Assembly: GCF_029784135.1 (NCBI RefSeq)
Contig: NC_073745.1
Location: 55,891,205 to 55,955,204, forward strand
DNA: 64,000 nt
Source: Toxorhynchites rutilus septentrionalis
Taxonomy: Eukaryota; Arthropoda; Insecta; Diptera; Culicidae
Direction: 5' to 3'
The position numbers and the translations under genes are program-made. Under the pieces are notes generated by a model. That model did not search any database, was not told the DNA's origin, and saw only the letters and a program-made list of their open reading frames with translations. This document shows positions 42,053 to 52,584 of this stretch, in pieces. How positions within the stretch are numbered: the first letter of the stretch is position 1; each line of letters starts with the position of its first letter.

Positions 42053-42807
42053 TTTTTGAAAGAAAAAAAATCGGAAAGTAATTGAATTGCGCTTAAATCC
42101 ATTTTAAGTTTGTTTCTATTTTCTATTCTATGGTTTTACATTGATAGAAATTTTAGTTCTATAAAAAGAATCTTTGGATTACAATTTCTTATTTAAAATT
42201 TAAAATGCCTAGCATCTTTCAGAAAACAAAACAGTGTAGCAGTTCATGAAAGGTAATCACCAAGGATGACCACAAATTCTTCCGCTGATCTCGTAAAAAT
42301 TCCGAAGGTTCTCGTATTTCAGGCAAACTGATTATGCAGCCTTTGATTCTCCTGAGGAACAGCATCGCTTCAACGGGGCATTTTCGTGGTGTTTTCGTGA
42401 GATAAATTCGACAACAGTTTGCTTCAAGCCCATTGAACTCGCTTCCGCTTGATAGTTTTTAGCTATCGGTGGGAGGTCGGAGTGTGTCACCGGTTGTATG
42501 ATTTTTTTTACTAATACAGTCTGTAAATTAATACAGTAAATATTTGTGATGAATCTGCTATTTCATGTTGTGCACTGAGGATTATTCTTGATCAGTGTCT
42601 TGATTTGATTATTATCAGTGGCAGCACAAACTTCCCGAACAACCCAATAGAAGTGTGTTCCAGAAAATATTACAGTTCAACGAAGAGTGTCTTCGTTGCT
42701 AGGGACATTTCTCCGGAGATATGGTATTTGCACCCGTGAAAGAATATGTTGTTCGTGTTCAATTTTCACAAAACCTGGGAGTATTAAAAATTTAAACGAA
42801 GCAGTTT
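42053..42807. other. No recognised gene
   Basis: AT-rich spacer between two members of the hairpin family. No ORF with recognisable content and no clear repeat. Confidence 0.3.
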
Positions 42808-43897
42808 TGACGTAGGACTACGTCTTTCATTTCTATACCGGGGTGTAAAACCAAAGTTTCGAGAACGAAAGCGTTACGCTGGAGACCGAGATTTTGAGCG
42901 TTAATAGCTCTTAAACAACTGAACGAAATGGTACGATAAACACTTCATTTGAAAGATAAAATGTCTACGCGTCATATACTTGTTACTTTTTCATCCAAAA
43001 ACTTGTTTCAATAGTCTTAAAATTGCTTTCAAAACAGGCTATTGAAATCACCAATCGGTATATAAGCGAGCGCCGCTCGTAAACCCACTCAGTTATGATT
43101 GAACAGCGATTGGAGCATGTTGTCGCTGTTGTTGTGAAGCTAATTTCGTTTATCATGAAAACGCTGATGAACGGTGTCACCAAGAGCCTGTTTGTGCACC
43201 TAAGGCCAAAAGGGAATCCATCAGGAGGAGAGTGATGCCACGGTTCCGCTTGAAACATCGGAGCAGCCGCCACACACACACACATACACACACACACGCG
43301 CGGAATTCTCGTTGCTATCATCGTTGCTGAAAAATAATCTGCCAGTTCCCCTGGGAATTGAAAAATACATTCATGCGAAAGAGGTTATTTTAATGTTTTC
43401 TATCCATATAACACTGCAACCAAATACATTTGGTTTTGTTATTTTTCAATCAATCGCAATTAACAGGAAAGCTTCTGAATATTTTTTTCCCCATCAGTGG
43501 AAATTTTCGTATCCAATATTGGATGCATAACATGAAAAACGGAAAATGTTTCACATCGCGAAAATCAAGTCATTTTCGAGCGATTATTTGCTTTCTACTC
43601 ATATAAATCTGCGACCAAATACATTTCGTTTTGGATTTTTTCAATCAAGTGCGATCAACGTAAGACCACGTCTTTCGGCAATTTATTAGAGGTGCAATGA
43701 ATCTTTAGGAATTCCCGCTCTACGCGCACTGGCAAACAATGTTTACTCAACAATTTCTCAAACGAGAAATGGGTGTTGTGAGAAAGGATTAGCGAACGCG
43801 AAAACGACAAACGGGAGAAAGATACGTTTGGAGGTTGAAGGAAATTGGCAGAAAACTTCTTCATTCTATCATTTAAATAATGTGATTCATACCACAT

Positions 43898-44226
43898 GGT
43901 GGTAAGGCACCACGAAAGCAGCTCGGATAAGCACACCAGCCGCAGGAAACGTGAAGAAGCCACATCGCGATCGACCGGGAACTTCGCATGAAATCCGTCG
44001 CTATCAGAAGTCGACCGAATTGTTGATCCGCAAGCTACCTTTGCAGCATTTGGTTCGTGGAATTTCTCAGGACTTCAAAACCGACTTGCGCTTCCAAAGT
44101 TCCGCGGTTATGACGCTGCAGGAGGCTTATTCGAAGATACCAATTTGTGTGCTATCCATGCAAAACGCGTCACATCATGCCCAAGGACATCCAGCTGGCC
44201 CATCGTATCCGAGGAGAGCGTGCTAT
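43898..44226 (+). pseudogene. Histone H3 pseudogene, first tandem copy
   Basis: The frame starts GGKAPRKQL at 43898. In a shifted frame it gives [28 protein letters not shown] and [15 protein letters not shown], covering the H3 tail end and helices. A small deletion after LQEA and a one-base loss then change frame, but [13 protein letters not shown] and RIRGERA, the H3 end, are still readable. Missing are the first residues and the segment between LQEA and EDTN. The stop codon of H3 has changed and the reading runs to TAG at 44234. A perfect stem-loop lies at 44249-44264. Non-functional. Confidence 0.95.
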
Positions 44227-44248
44227 ATTAGCTTAGCATATAATCAAC

Positions 44249-44264
44249 AGCCCTTTTCAGGGCT
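44249..44264 (+). promoter_or_regulatory. Histone mRNA 3' stem-loop of the H3 relic
   Basis: AGCCCTTTTCAGGGCT, a perfect stem with the canonical loop, 22 bp after the end of the recognisable H3 sequence, which is a normal spacing for histone mRNAs. Confidence 0.9.
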
Positions 44265-44744
44265 CCAAATTTGATGGATTAGAGTACAGAAAAGTTTTTT
44301 ACAGGCCGAACTGAAAGGAGCATTTAGCGAAAATCGTGGTTTCGATAATAATTCGTTACCGATAGATGATGTAGTGAATATATCCCCATATCGAAGAAAT
44401 CACTTTGATGAAACTGTTTACCGTTTGTCGTTTTTAAGTGTTGGGAAAGGGCATTATTTTTGCTGAGTAAATTCCAAGAAAAAATCCATTTCTTCTTTAA
44501 GCGTGATTCATTCTGCTTCGGATCAACGGAACAGTGATAATCATTTCATACAAAAGATAAAACGTCCAAGAGTTATATGATTGCTATTTATTGAGTCGGA
44601 AAATTGTTTCAATAGCTTAATGATAGCTTCGAAAACAGGTTATAAAATGACGCTTCCTTTGCTTTCGTTCATTTCTTACTCTACTCTCGCACCGTGACGA
44701 CTCGTTTGTTTGGGACCAAGCAGATAGCAGGTTAGTCTTTCAGT

Positions 44745-45053
44745 GGTAAGGCACACGAAGCGCACCAGCCGCAGGATAGGCGAAGAAGCCACATCGCTAT
44801 CGACCGGGAACTTTGCGTGAAATTCATCGCTATCGGAAGTCGGCCGAATTGCTGATCCGCAAGCTACCTTTGCAGCTTTTGGTTCGTGGAATTGCTCAGG
44901 ACTTCAAAACCGACTTGCGCTTCCAAAGTTCCGCGGTTATGACGCTGCAGGAGGCTTATTCGAAGATACCAATTTGTGTGCTATCCATGCAAAACGCGTC
45001 ACATCATGCCCAAGGACATTCAGCTGGCCCGTCGAATCCAAGGAGAGGGTGCT
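44745..45053 (+). pseudogene. Histone H3 pseudogene, second tandem copy
   Basis: GGKA at 44745, then [17 protein letters not shown] and [14 protein letters not shown] in the frame 44813-45103. It has the same LQEA deletion and the same one-base loss as the first copy, so the two arose by duplication after decay began. The reading ends beyond the H3 terminus. TATAAAATG at about 44641 may be the promoter TATA box. A stem-loop follows at 45078. Confidence 0.95.
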
Positions 45054-45077
45054 ATATTAGCTTAGCATATAATCAAC

Positions 45078-45093
45078 GGCCCTTTTCAGGGCT
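45078..45093 (+). promoter_or_regulatory. Histone mRNA 3' stem-loop of the second H3 relic
   Basis: GGCCCTTTTCAGGGCT: one mismatch at the stem base, canonical loop, same spacing as in the first copy. Confidence 0.85.
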
Positions 45094-45528
45094 CCAAATC
45101 TGATGGATTAGAGTTCAGAAAAGTTTGTTGCAGGCCAAACTGAAATGAGAATTTTCGTTTGGATGCCATATAGCATCGAGAAAATTCCGGAAAGATCTAA
45201 TCGTTGCTGAAAAATAATCTCCCAGTTCCCTGGGAATTGAAGAATACATCCATGCGAAAGAGTTTATTTTAATGTTTTCTAATTAAATGGCGAACACAGC
45301 GACCAAATACATTTGATTTCGTAATTTTTCAATCAAGTGTAATTAGCTGGAAAGCTTCTGAAGATTATTCTTTCCCATCAGTAGGATATTTTCGTATCCA
45401 ATAATGGATGCATAACATGAAAAACGGAAAATGTTTCGTATCGCGAAAATTATATAATTTTCAATCGATTATTGCTCAGTCGCCGAAATTTTCATACTCA
45501 GAGAGTTCATTCTCCTCTAGTTTGCCTT

Positions 45529-45640
45529 CCAAATTGCCATCGTAAACCACACCTTCTCTCGATTGAATCACGCACGAAAAGCATACTGAAATGATATTGT
45601 GGTGGTGAAACCGATTCATTTTTCGTGAGGCGTCGTGCAC
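45529..45640 (+). pseudogene. Histone H4-like relic, second copy
   Basis: From 45538 the frame reads HRKPHLLSIESRTKSILK and stop. It is closely related to 41290 and weakly to H4. It is cut at 45629 by a small MITE, after which the sequence continues at 45778. Confidence 0.45.
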
Positions 45641-45777
45641 AAATTACGTAACGCGATAAGGGGGGAGGGGGTATATGTTGCGTTACTTTCTGTTTATTAG
45701 AGATAGGAAATTGCGTTACGAAAGAGGGGGAGGTTAAAAATCCGGATTTTTGCGTTACGTAATTTTTGCACGACGCC
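45629..45777. mobile_element. 149-bp MITE with exact empty site
   Basis: Perfect 10-bp ends GGCGTCGTGC and GCACGACGCC within longer inverted repeats containing ATTACGTAACGC. TGA is duplicated at 45626-45628 and 45778-45780. The homologous uninterrupted sequence at about 41372 reads TTTTTCGTGAGGACATC, giving the empty site. A 3-bp duplication is compatible with PIF/Harbinger or CACTA relatives. Confidence 0.9.
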
Positions 45778-46459
45778 TGAGGACATCGACAAGACAACAT
45801 CGTTACTGAACGAGCTGAACGGCGAGGGATCGAGGTATTCATTACCTGGCTTGACCTGACCTGAAATGCAATCAGTTTGTTTTAACTGTGAGGGAGCGCA
45901 GAAAAGCCGATCGATCAGAAGGAGAAGAGAAGGTGACCAAGAGAGTATCAGCATCGAAATACGGTTCCTCGGGAAGACATAGAAGCAGCCGCCACACACA
46001 CACATATACACGCGCGCAACTCTTTTCGTTTGCTGGTTATCGAGAGGAAACCTGGAAAGAAATGATCGTTGCTGAAAAATAATCTGCCAGTTCCCCTTGG
46101 AATTGAAAATTACATTCAAGTGAGTTTATTTTAATGTTTTCTATCCATATAATACTGCGACCACATACATTTGGTTTTGTGATTTGTCAATCAAATGCAG
46201 TTAACAGGAAAGCTTCTGAAGATTATTCTTCAGAACAAGGTTTTTTGTATCCAATATTGGATGCATAAAACCTTGAGTCTTCAAAGTAACACTCTCGTTT
46301 TTGAAGTCACCCAAATATTTATTTATTCATTCATTCAGGATGGATTTAGATTCAACTTCAAACAAATGATCTCTAAATCAACGATAGTCCTACGTCACCC
46401 TTGCGGTTATACCATAGATATAACCCACTTCCTGTTTTTACTTTGGTTGAGTCTTCATC

Positions 46460-46804
46460 TCTAATTTTCATCCATGATTCTCTAAAACAAATGAAAATAA
46501 ATCGATTGCTCTCAGTTCATGTATGTTACTCTCAGAATAAACAGTCAGGAAAGAAGTTCAATGATATGAAAAAATATGAATATTCGACTATCAGACAGCT
46601 TAATCATTTTATTGATAAATATGGCTTCATTTGGAAATGCAGAATTGCAGAATGCACGTATCGTTGAATACAGAAATTATTGTTTTTTAAATCATTTAGT
46701 GTGTTCACGTGGACGCTCCCCCCTTATCGTGGACAAGCGTGGATATTTTCGTAACCCCTATCCCCCCCCCCCTAAAGTTGTCCACGTGGTATGTGGACAG
46801 CCCG
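46460..46804. repeat. Dispersed repeat plus CACGTGGAC MITE, copy 2
   Basis: 46480-46690 shares ordered words (GTTACTCTCAGAATA, GATATGAAAAAATA, TTATTGATAAATA) with 56600-56720. Both blocks are followed by the same MITE, here 46701-46804 (GTTCACGTGGACGC to GGTATGTGGACAGCCCG), so a larger unit was duplicated. The inner C-run and GTGGACAAGCGTGG are shared with the other MITE copies. Confidence 0.65.
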
Positions 46805-47179
46805 TAAGATTGTGTTCAATAATGGTTCATACAGAAAAAATCCAGCAACAATTTTTTTTTTCAATTTTCACTAACAATCAATCATACAAACAATCACGAT
46901 GACACGTACACGCAATAGGCCAAACAATGGATTGAAAGCAACGAAAAAATTTTTTACCGAATGTTACGCGGTATTGAAAAAATACGCGAAATTGAAAATA
47001 TATAGCTTTGCCTTTCATACTACAAAAATCTAATTTAATTTTTAACCCAAAATTGAGTACACGTCAACAAAATAAACCCTGCATTAGAGATTTTGCTCGT
47101 AAATGACAATATAGTTTTTTTTTTTTCTCACAAGTGTCCTCGTTATATTTATCCATTCCATCCAGCGCAAATCAGTTCA

Positions 47180-47335
47180 GCTGCACTCGTTCGTTCGCAA
47201 ACAGTTCGCCTGCGAACGCTTCGTTCTCAAACAGTTTTTTCCCATACAGTTCACTCGCAAACAGTTCGTTCACAAACAATTCACTATCAATCAGGTCGTT
47301 CTCAAACAGTTCGCTCGCAATCGATTCGTGGGGAG
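47180..47335. repeat. Minisatellite of CAAACAGTTCG units
   Basis: Degenerate repeats of CGTTCTCAAACAGTTCGCTC-type units, about 15-20 bp, a few hundred bases upstream of GMPPA. ORFs across it (SQTVRSQT-like) are by-products of the repeat. Confidence 0.75.
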
Positions 47336-47645
47336 AACTACCGTTCTTTGAAACAGAACGACCGTTCGTTCACTCTTTTTGGCGAACTAGTTCTTTCGTT
47401 CCGTTCGTGAACGGGTTTGCCCATCTCTATTCGAAACGGCTCGACAATGTTGTCCAGCGTCCAATTTCACATTGGACAACCCCTCGATGTAAACAAACTG
47501 TACAGATCCAAAAGAGAATCAGAAACGTCGACATCAAAGACGTGTATGTTTTCATTTTGCGTATGATTGGCTATTTTTCCGCCCGGCTGAACCCAGAACC
47601 CAGTGTTTGTTTTGTGTAAAATATTTAATTTTACCCGAGAGGAGA

Positions 47646-50600
47646 ATGTTGAAAGCAGTTATTCTAATTGGAGGTCCTGAGAAAGGTAAACTGCCCCGGG
47701 TGTTGTGTTATACATATCGTTGATGCTTGACCACTCCTTTCAGGGACCCGTTTCCGGCCCCTCTCGCTGGACATCCCAAAGCCGCTGTTTCCGGTGGCTG
47801 GAAGGCCAATCATTCAGCATCACGTGGAGGCCTGTGTTCGCATAAAGGAACTAAAGGAAATTCTTATCCTGGGTTTCTATCCGACATCCCAAATGCAACA
47901 ATTTGTGAGCAATATGCAGAATCTGTACGATGTCAACATTCGGTATCTGCAGGAATTTACCTCGCTCGGGACGGCCGGTGGTATGTATCACTTCCGGGAT
48001 CAAATACGCTCGGGTAATCCGAGTGCATTCTTTGTGCTGAATGGTGACGTTTGTGCTGATTTTCCACTGCAACAGTTGTACGATTTTCATGTCAGCAAGG
48101 GCGAGAAAGCATTGGTAAGATGGAACTCCCTGTTTTGAGCCCTAGGGCAAGTTGAAAACACATCTTTGTTGTAGGTTTCTATCATGGGAACCGAGGCAAC
48201 TCGCCAGCAAGCCGTTCACTACGGTTGTCTTGCTCTTGGAAAGAATGAAGAAGTTACTCACTATGTAGAGAAGCCACGTTCCTATGTTTCTACTCTGATC
48301 AATTGTGGCGTGTACGTGTGCTCAATGGAGCTGTTTTCGCGAATGGGAGCCGTGTTCCACTCAAAACAACTGGATTATAACACTTTGAACAACGGATACG
48401 GGAAAGATCCTGGCCACATTCAGCTCGAGCAGGAGATTTTGACTCCACTAGCGGCAACGGGAATGATGTTCGCTCTACCGGTGAACAATTGGTGGTCGCA
48501 GGTTAAAACCGCTGGATCGGCTATTTATGCCAACAGGCACTATTTGGCCCTGTACAAAAATACACACCCCGAACGCTTATCAAATGCTGGCACAAAATCT
48601 TCGGAGCACAGTAACGGAAGCTTGATTTGTAACATTATACCGGATGTGCACATTCATCCGACGGCTTCGGTCCACCCAACGGCGACGGTGAGTTGCTGTT
48701 CACTTATATGTAAACTGACCAGACGTCCCGCGTTACGTGGGACAGTCCCGCATTTCAACAAAATGTCCCGCGTAAGATTCCGTCCCGCGAAACGTCCCGC
48801 ATTTGGCAAAAGAAACGAAAATGTCCCGCGATGTAAATATATTTCAATATCACAATTTGATCATGTTGATTTTCTCAAATGGATGAACTTAAAAAAAAAC
48901 TTTTATTTGGCAGACTGTTCAAGTGCGCTTCTAATGCATCCAAAGATTAATACGTTGAGCTGGTTTCATTGCACCAACATTGGGCTTTTTGTTTAGAGAG
49001 TGTCAACTGGAAGCGACAGCAACAAAATTGGAAAACGATTTTTATAAAAGTCTCCTATTGATCCGCAGGGACCAACGTGAGTCAGACGGAAAATTAATCT
49101 TTGGTTCCCTAGCTCGGTCAGGGCATAACGTTTTAAATAAGCCGGAAGAACTAGGGTTTACTCGAAAGGAAGAGGCAGAGTTGTTTGATGAAGTATCGTA
49201 AATGAAGCGCTGGACGGTCTTACGGATGTTGGCCGGAACCTGAAACATGGCCGATGAAAAGATGTATATTGGCGTGTTATTTTACCTTTTCGTGGCTTTG
49301 GTGGTCGTCTGTCTCTCTATTTTGGCCATTCGCCCAAAAGTTTTCGATCGGGCGCAGCTGGGGAATGTTGGGATGGTTGGTAGTCTTCGCGACAATGTTT
49401 ATCTCCATCCGATCCATCCTCCAGTGATCTTTTGGCATAATGGGCTGATGCCAGGTTCGGCATAAAGACCACATCACCTTCCCAACTCCGGCAAGCACTT
49501 CGTACTATATATTTCCCCGTTCACCACATGACTCGAAAGAAGAGCGGCTTGGACATTCCCTTCACGTCTGTCAGAGAAGGACGTTCTTCGAGAACTTGAT
49601 GTGAATGATATATTCGACGTCATCGCTTACCTGGGGAACGTAAAGTACCCGGTCCTAGCATCAAGTACGTCTCGTCTTTCATTGTGAGTACGAAAAGAAG
49701 TTTTTCACTTTTTTCGCCGGAAAGAAGTTTTTCACCAGCACCTCAAGCTACTCCTTCTGCTGTGGGGTGGAGCTTAGAATATGGAAAAAACATCAAGTGG
49801 CTTGACAGTGCTGCTGCTGTGAATCAACAACTTTGAATCATTTTTGTTGTAGACTTAATAAACGTAAGATTTAAAGAAAATTTGTTCCTATAAATTATCT
49901 TCCATCGCCACCCGAAATTAGTCCATTTTTTTGAATGCATACGTTAACACTAAAATCGATGAAAAATGAATTGGAATATTCGAGCATTCCATTCGGTAAT
50001 TTGAAGAAAATTGTAGAATTTGAATCGTGCTTGCCAGGCGCAAATGCTCCGAGTGAACGAGTGATTTTCGGGCGTAAACAAAATCTAAACCACCGAGAAA
50101 TCACAACAGAGTGCCGATACTCAGAAAGAAATAATACTGATCAGTTTAGACTCGCTAAACTATGGTTTATGTTCACATAACATATAAACAAAACGTTTTG
50201 TTTTTTGTGTCCCGCGTTAGACCTCTGACCATCTGGTCACTTTACTTATATGTGACAAACAAATTACAATTCCCCTTTTTATAGCTTGGACCGAACGTTT
50301 CAATTGGACCCGGTGTTGTTATTGGACCAGGCGTACGGATTCGCGAATCAATAATCCTCGAGAACGCGGTTATCAAGGATCACACCCTGGTTCTTCACAG
50401 CATTGGTAAATAATTTATGTTTAATCGTTCGTATGAGAGTAAAGCTCGTCAAAAATTCTAATCCGTTTGCAGTGGGCAGAGGTTCCCAGATTGGGATGTG
50501 GGCCCGCGTTGAAGGCACCCCCAGCGATCCGGATCCCAACAAACCGTTCGCCAAAATGGAGAATCCTCCGCTGTTCAACAGCGACGGCCGGCTGAACCCA

Positions 50601-50717
50601 TCGATAACGATTCTCGGCTATTCGGTTAGCGTCCCGTCGGAGATGATCCTGCTGAACTCGATTGTACTGCCGCACAAAGAGCTGAGCCGAAGCTTCAAGA
50701 ATGAAATTATTTTATAA
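47646..50717 (+). CDS. GMPPA: Mannose-1-phosphate guanylyltransferase subunit alpha
   Basis: Five coding exons: 47646-47685, 47744-48114, 48175-48687, 50285-50405 and 50473-50717, joining in frame to 429 residues with GT-AG introns. GMPPA is a homologue of the enzyme that makes GDP-mannose in the cytosol for glycosylation; in animals it binds GDP-mannose and restrains the catalytic GMPPB subunit. The amino end [10 protein letters not shown], the FRPLS and PKPLFPVAG motifs and FVLNGDVC form the nucleotidyltransferase domain. The second half has hexapeptide repeats of a left-handed beta helix (for example [20 protein letters not shown]) and the conserved end [13 protein letters not shown]. Length is close to human GMPPA (about 420). 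The third intron, 1.6 kb against about 60 bp for three of the others, has been enlarged by a transposon. Confidence 0.97.
48712..50243. mobile_element. Transposon insertion in GMPPA intron 3
   Basis: ACTTATATGT is directly repeated at 48702-48711 and 50244-50253. The ends inside are AAACTGACCAGA and, reverse-complemented, AAAGTGACCAGA. At least six GTCCCGC words follow the left end. A 9-10-bp duplication suggests a Mutator-like origin, but no matching transposase is visible. The interior contains a Tc1-like relic that is probably a nested insertion. Confidence 0.6.
49190..49700 (-). pseudogene. Tc1/mariner (IS630-type) transposase relic
   Basis: Read on the minus strand, broken frames give [10 protein letters not shown] with the first catalytic aspartate, then FVMWxTGKYI-like and FMPNLAS-like blocks, and [11 protein letters not shown] with the last acidic residue. 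These belong to the Tc1/mariner DDE domain. Several stops and frameshifts. It lies antisense to GMPPA within intron 3. Confidence 0.65.
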
Positions 50718-50997
50718 TGGCGGCGCGGAGAGTTGGCGTTACCGTTTATTAATGGATGTTTTAGGCTTAAGATATTTTTTGAAGAATAGATGTGAACGGG
50801 GATGTACGAGTTCGCTTCGCTTGCCGGCATAGTTGCTTGGTGAACAGGAATGATTTCAACAAATAAATTTATTGAATTTGTTAAATCTTCGCATTTAGAA
50901 GATGATTTCCAGTAAATTGTGAGTTTGTTCGCTAGATATGCATTTTCAAAGAAAAAGAAATTATCATACCACTTCGCTCAGATTTTTTATGCTTTCT

Positions 50998-51100
50998 AGG
51001 GGCTGTCCACATACCACGTGGACAGAAAAAATATGTTTTTGAACACCCCCCTCCCCCACCGTGGACAAACGTGGACTTTTCCTATATCCCTCCCTCCTAA
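50998..51100. repeat. CACGTGGACA-type MITE, copy 3
   Basis: Starts GGGGCTGTCCACATACCACG and carries CACCGTGGACAAACGTGG. The right inverted end is lost near 51100. It lies 280 bp after the GMPPA stop codon. Confidence 0.6.
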
Positions 51101-51158
51101 AAAGATCAACATAAAATTGATCCTCGCTTAAATTTCATTTTAGGATTGCTTCTATCTA

Positions 51159-51800
51159 TCTATATATACAAAAATGGATTTCTGTCTGTGCTGCCATACA
51201 AATGAAACACAATTTTTTGCATAACTCGAGAATGAATCAAGTAAATGAAACCAAATTTGGCATGTGGAGGTTTTAGGGTGCAAAAAATGTTTCTATGGTG
51301 GTTAGATACTCCTCTCCCTTCTTTTAGGGGGGGCTGCCATACAAATGAAAAACAAATTTCTTCAAAACTCGAAATCTAATCAACAAATGGAGCCAAATTT
51401 GGCATTTGAAGATTTTATGGACACTCCTCCCCCCTCTCTAAGGGGAGAAGAGGAGAGGGGTCTGTCTTTTTTCTATAATATTTTCTGTATCAAACTTTTA
51501 TTCCATGTAACGGAGAAACATGTTTTTTGCAAGTGTTCGAAAAATCTTGAACGAGAATTGTGTCTGAAAATAATCTGATATTATAATGATGAGTTTTGGT
51601 AGAAATACTAGGAATTTTTTAGTAAAAGGTAAATTCAACGGGGTCGATTAGAAAATCAATCAATGAACAGTTCTGCGATTGGACTCATGAACTTGCGTTT
51701 AGTAAGAAAACGTGAATGTTTGAAGGTATTGATTTTTTTTTATTGCTATTGATTACAAAAAACAAATTTTGGGCGGGACGAAGTTTGCCGGGTCAGCTAG
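51159..51800 (+). mobile_element. Non-autonomous Helitron-like element
   Basis: The 5' end TCTATATATACAAAAATGG follows an A. The 3' end GTTTGCCGGGTCAGCTAG is followed by T. TC...CTAG ends and A/T insertion without target duplication are the canonical Helitron signs. The interior has repeated GCTGCCATACAAATGAAA blocks (51189, 51328). No RepHel coding; 642 bp. Confidence 0.8.
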
Positions 51801-51978
51801 TTTTCTGTACAGTTTTATGGATAAAAATGTTAGCTTAATTAATAATAACAGTTTGTTTTAAATTCATTTATTTCTTTTCCAACATTCCCCGGAAAGTTAT
51901 TTGTATCGCTATTTAGGTTCTTCCCAATTCCACTTATGTTGTCAGATTGTTTTCACCGCTGGAATCCACATAAAAAAA

Positions 51979-52488
51979 AGGAAGTGTGTTATATCTATGG
52001 TATAACCGCAAGGGTGACGAAGGACTATCGTTGATTTAGAGATCATTTGTTTGAAGTTGAATCTGAATTCATTCTGAATGAATGAATATTTGGGGGACTT
52101 CTAAAACGTTGACGTTGGAGGCACAAGGTTTGATGCATCCAATATTGGATACGGAAATATCCTACTGATGGGGAAGAATAATCTTCAGAAGCTATCCTGT
52201 TAATTGCGATTGATTGAAAAATCACAAAACCAAATGTATTTGGTCACAGTGTTACATGGATAGAAAACATTAAAAAAAACTCTTTCACATGAATGTAATT
52301 TTAAATTCCCAGAGGAACTGGCAGATTATTTTCAGTAACGATTAGATATTTCCACATTTTCCTCGATACTGGAAGCCCACCAGTGGTTAATGCTAACTCG
52401 ATAACCATCTGTTAATAGCACTTGATTGAAACATGAATCAACACATTTGGTCACAGTGTTACATGGATAGAAACGTAGTCCTACGTCA
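51979..52488 (-). mobile_element. Palindrome/hairpin family member, 0.5-kb deletion derivative
   Basis: An inverted copy. On the minus strand the left end TGACGTAGGACTACGTTTC is at 52488 and the right end, TATAACACACTTCC followed by T-runs, is at 51979. The middle is the TTAATGTTTTCTATCCAT / CATTTGGTTTTGTGATTTTT module of copies C and D. No histone sequence is left. Confidence 0.75.
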
Positions 52489-52584
52489 AAATTACTTGTG
52501 AATCTATTCTCGGGAATTCTTTGTTTCAATACTGCATTAATACCCGCCGTAAGTTGATTGAGCTGTATATGTTTTCAAAAAAAA

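Larger units (their letters stand above)
42808..46434 (+). mobile_element. Histone-carrying palindrome/hairpin element, copy C
   Basis: The left end TGACGTAGGACTACGTC follows a T-run. The right end TAGTCCTACGTCACCC has the hairpin GGTTATACC...TATAACC and a T-run. 3.6 kb. In order: a TATA box (CGGTATATAAGCGAGCG, about 43058) with a TCAGTT initiator-like site, a CA-repeat, two tandem H3 relics each followed by a near-perfect histone stem-loop, an H4-like relic interrupted by a MITE, a (CA)n block, and the right end. The internal module TTATTTTAATGTTTTCTATC is repeated at 43385, 45265 and 46125, so the element is itself built of duplicated segments. Confidence 0.8.

Noticed and set aside
47093..47619. 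Protein rich in SQTVRSQT repeats
   Set aside because: Produced by a minisatellite in more than one frame; no coding evidence.
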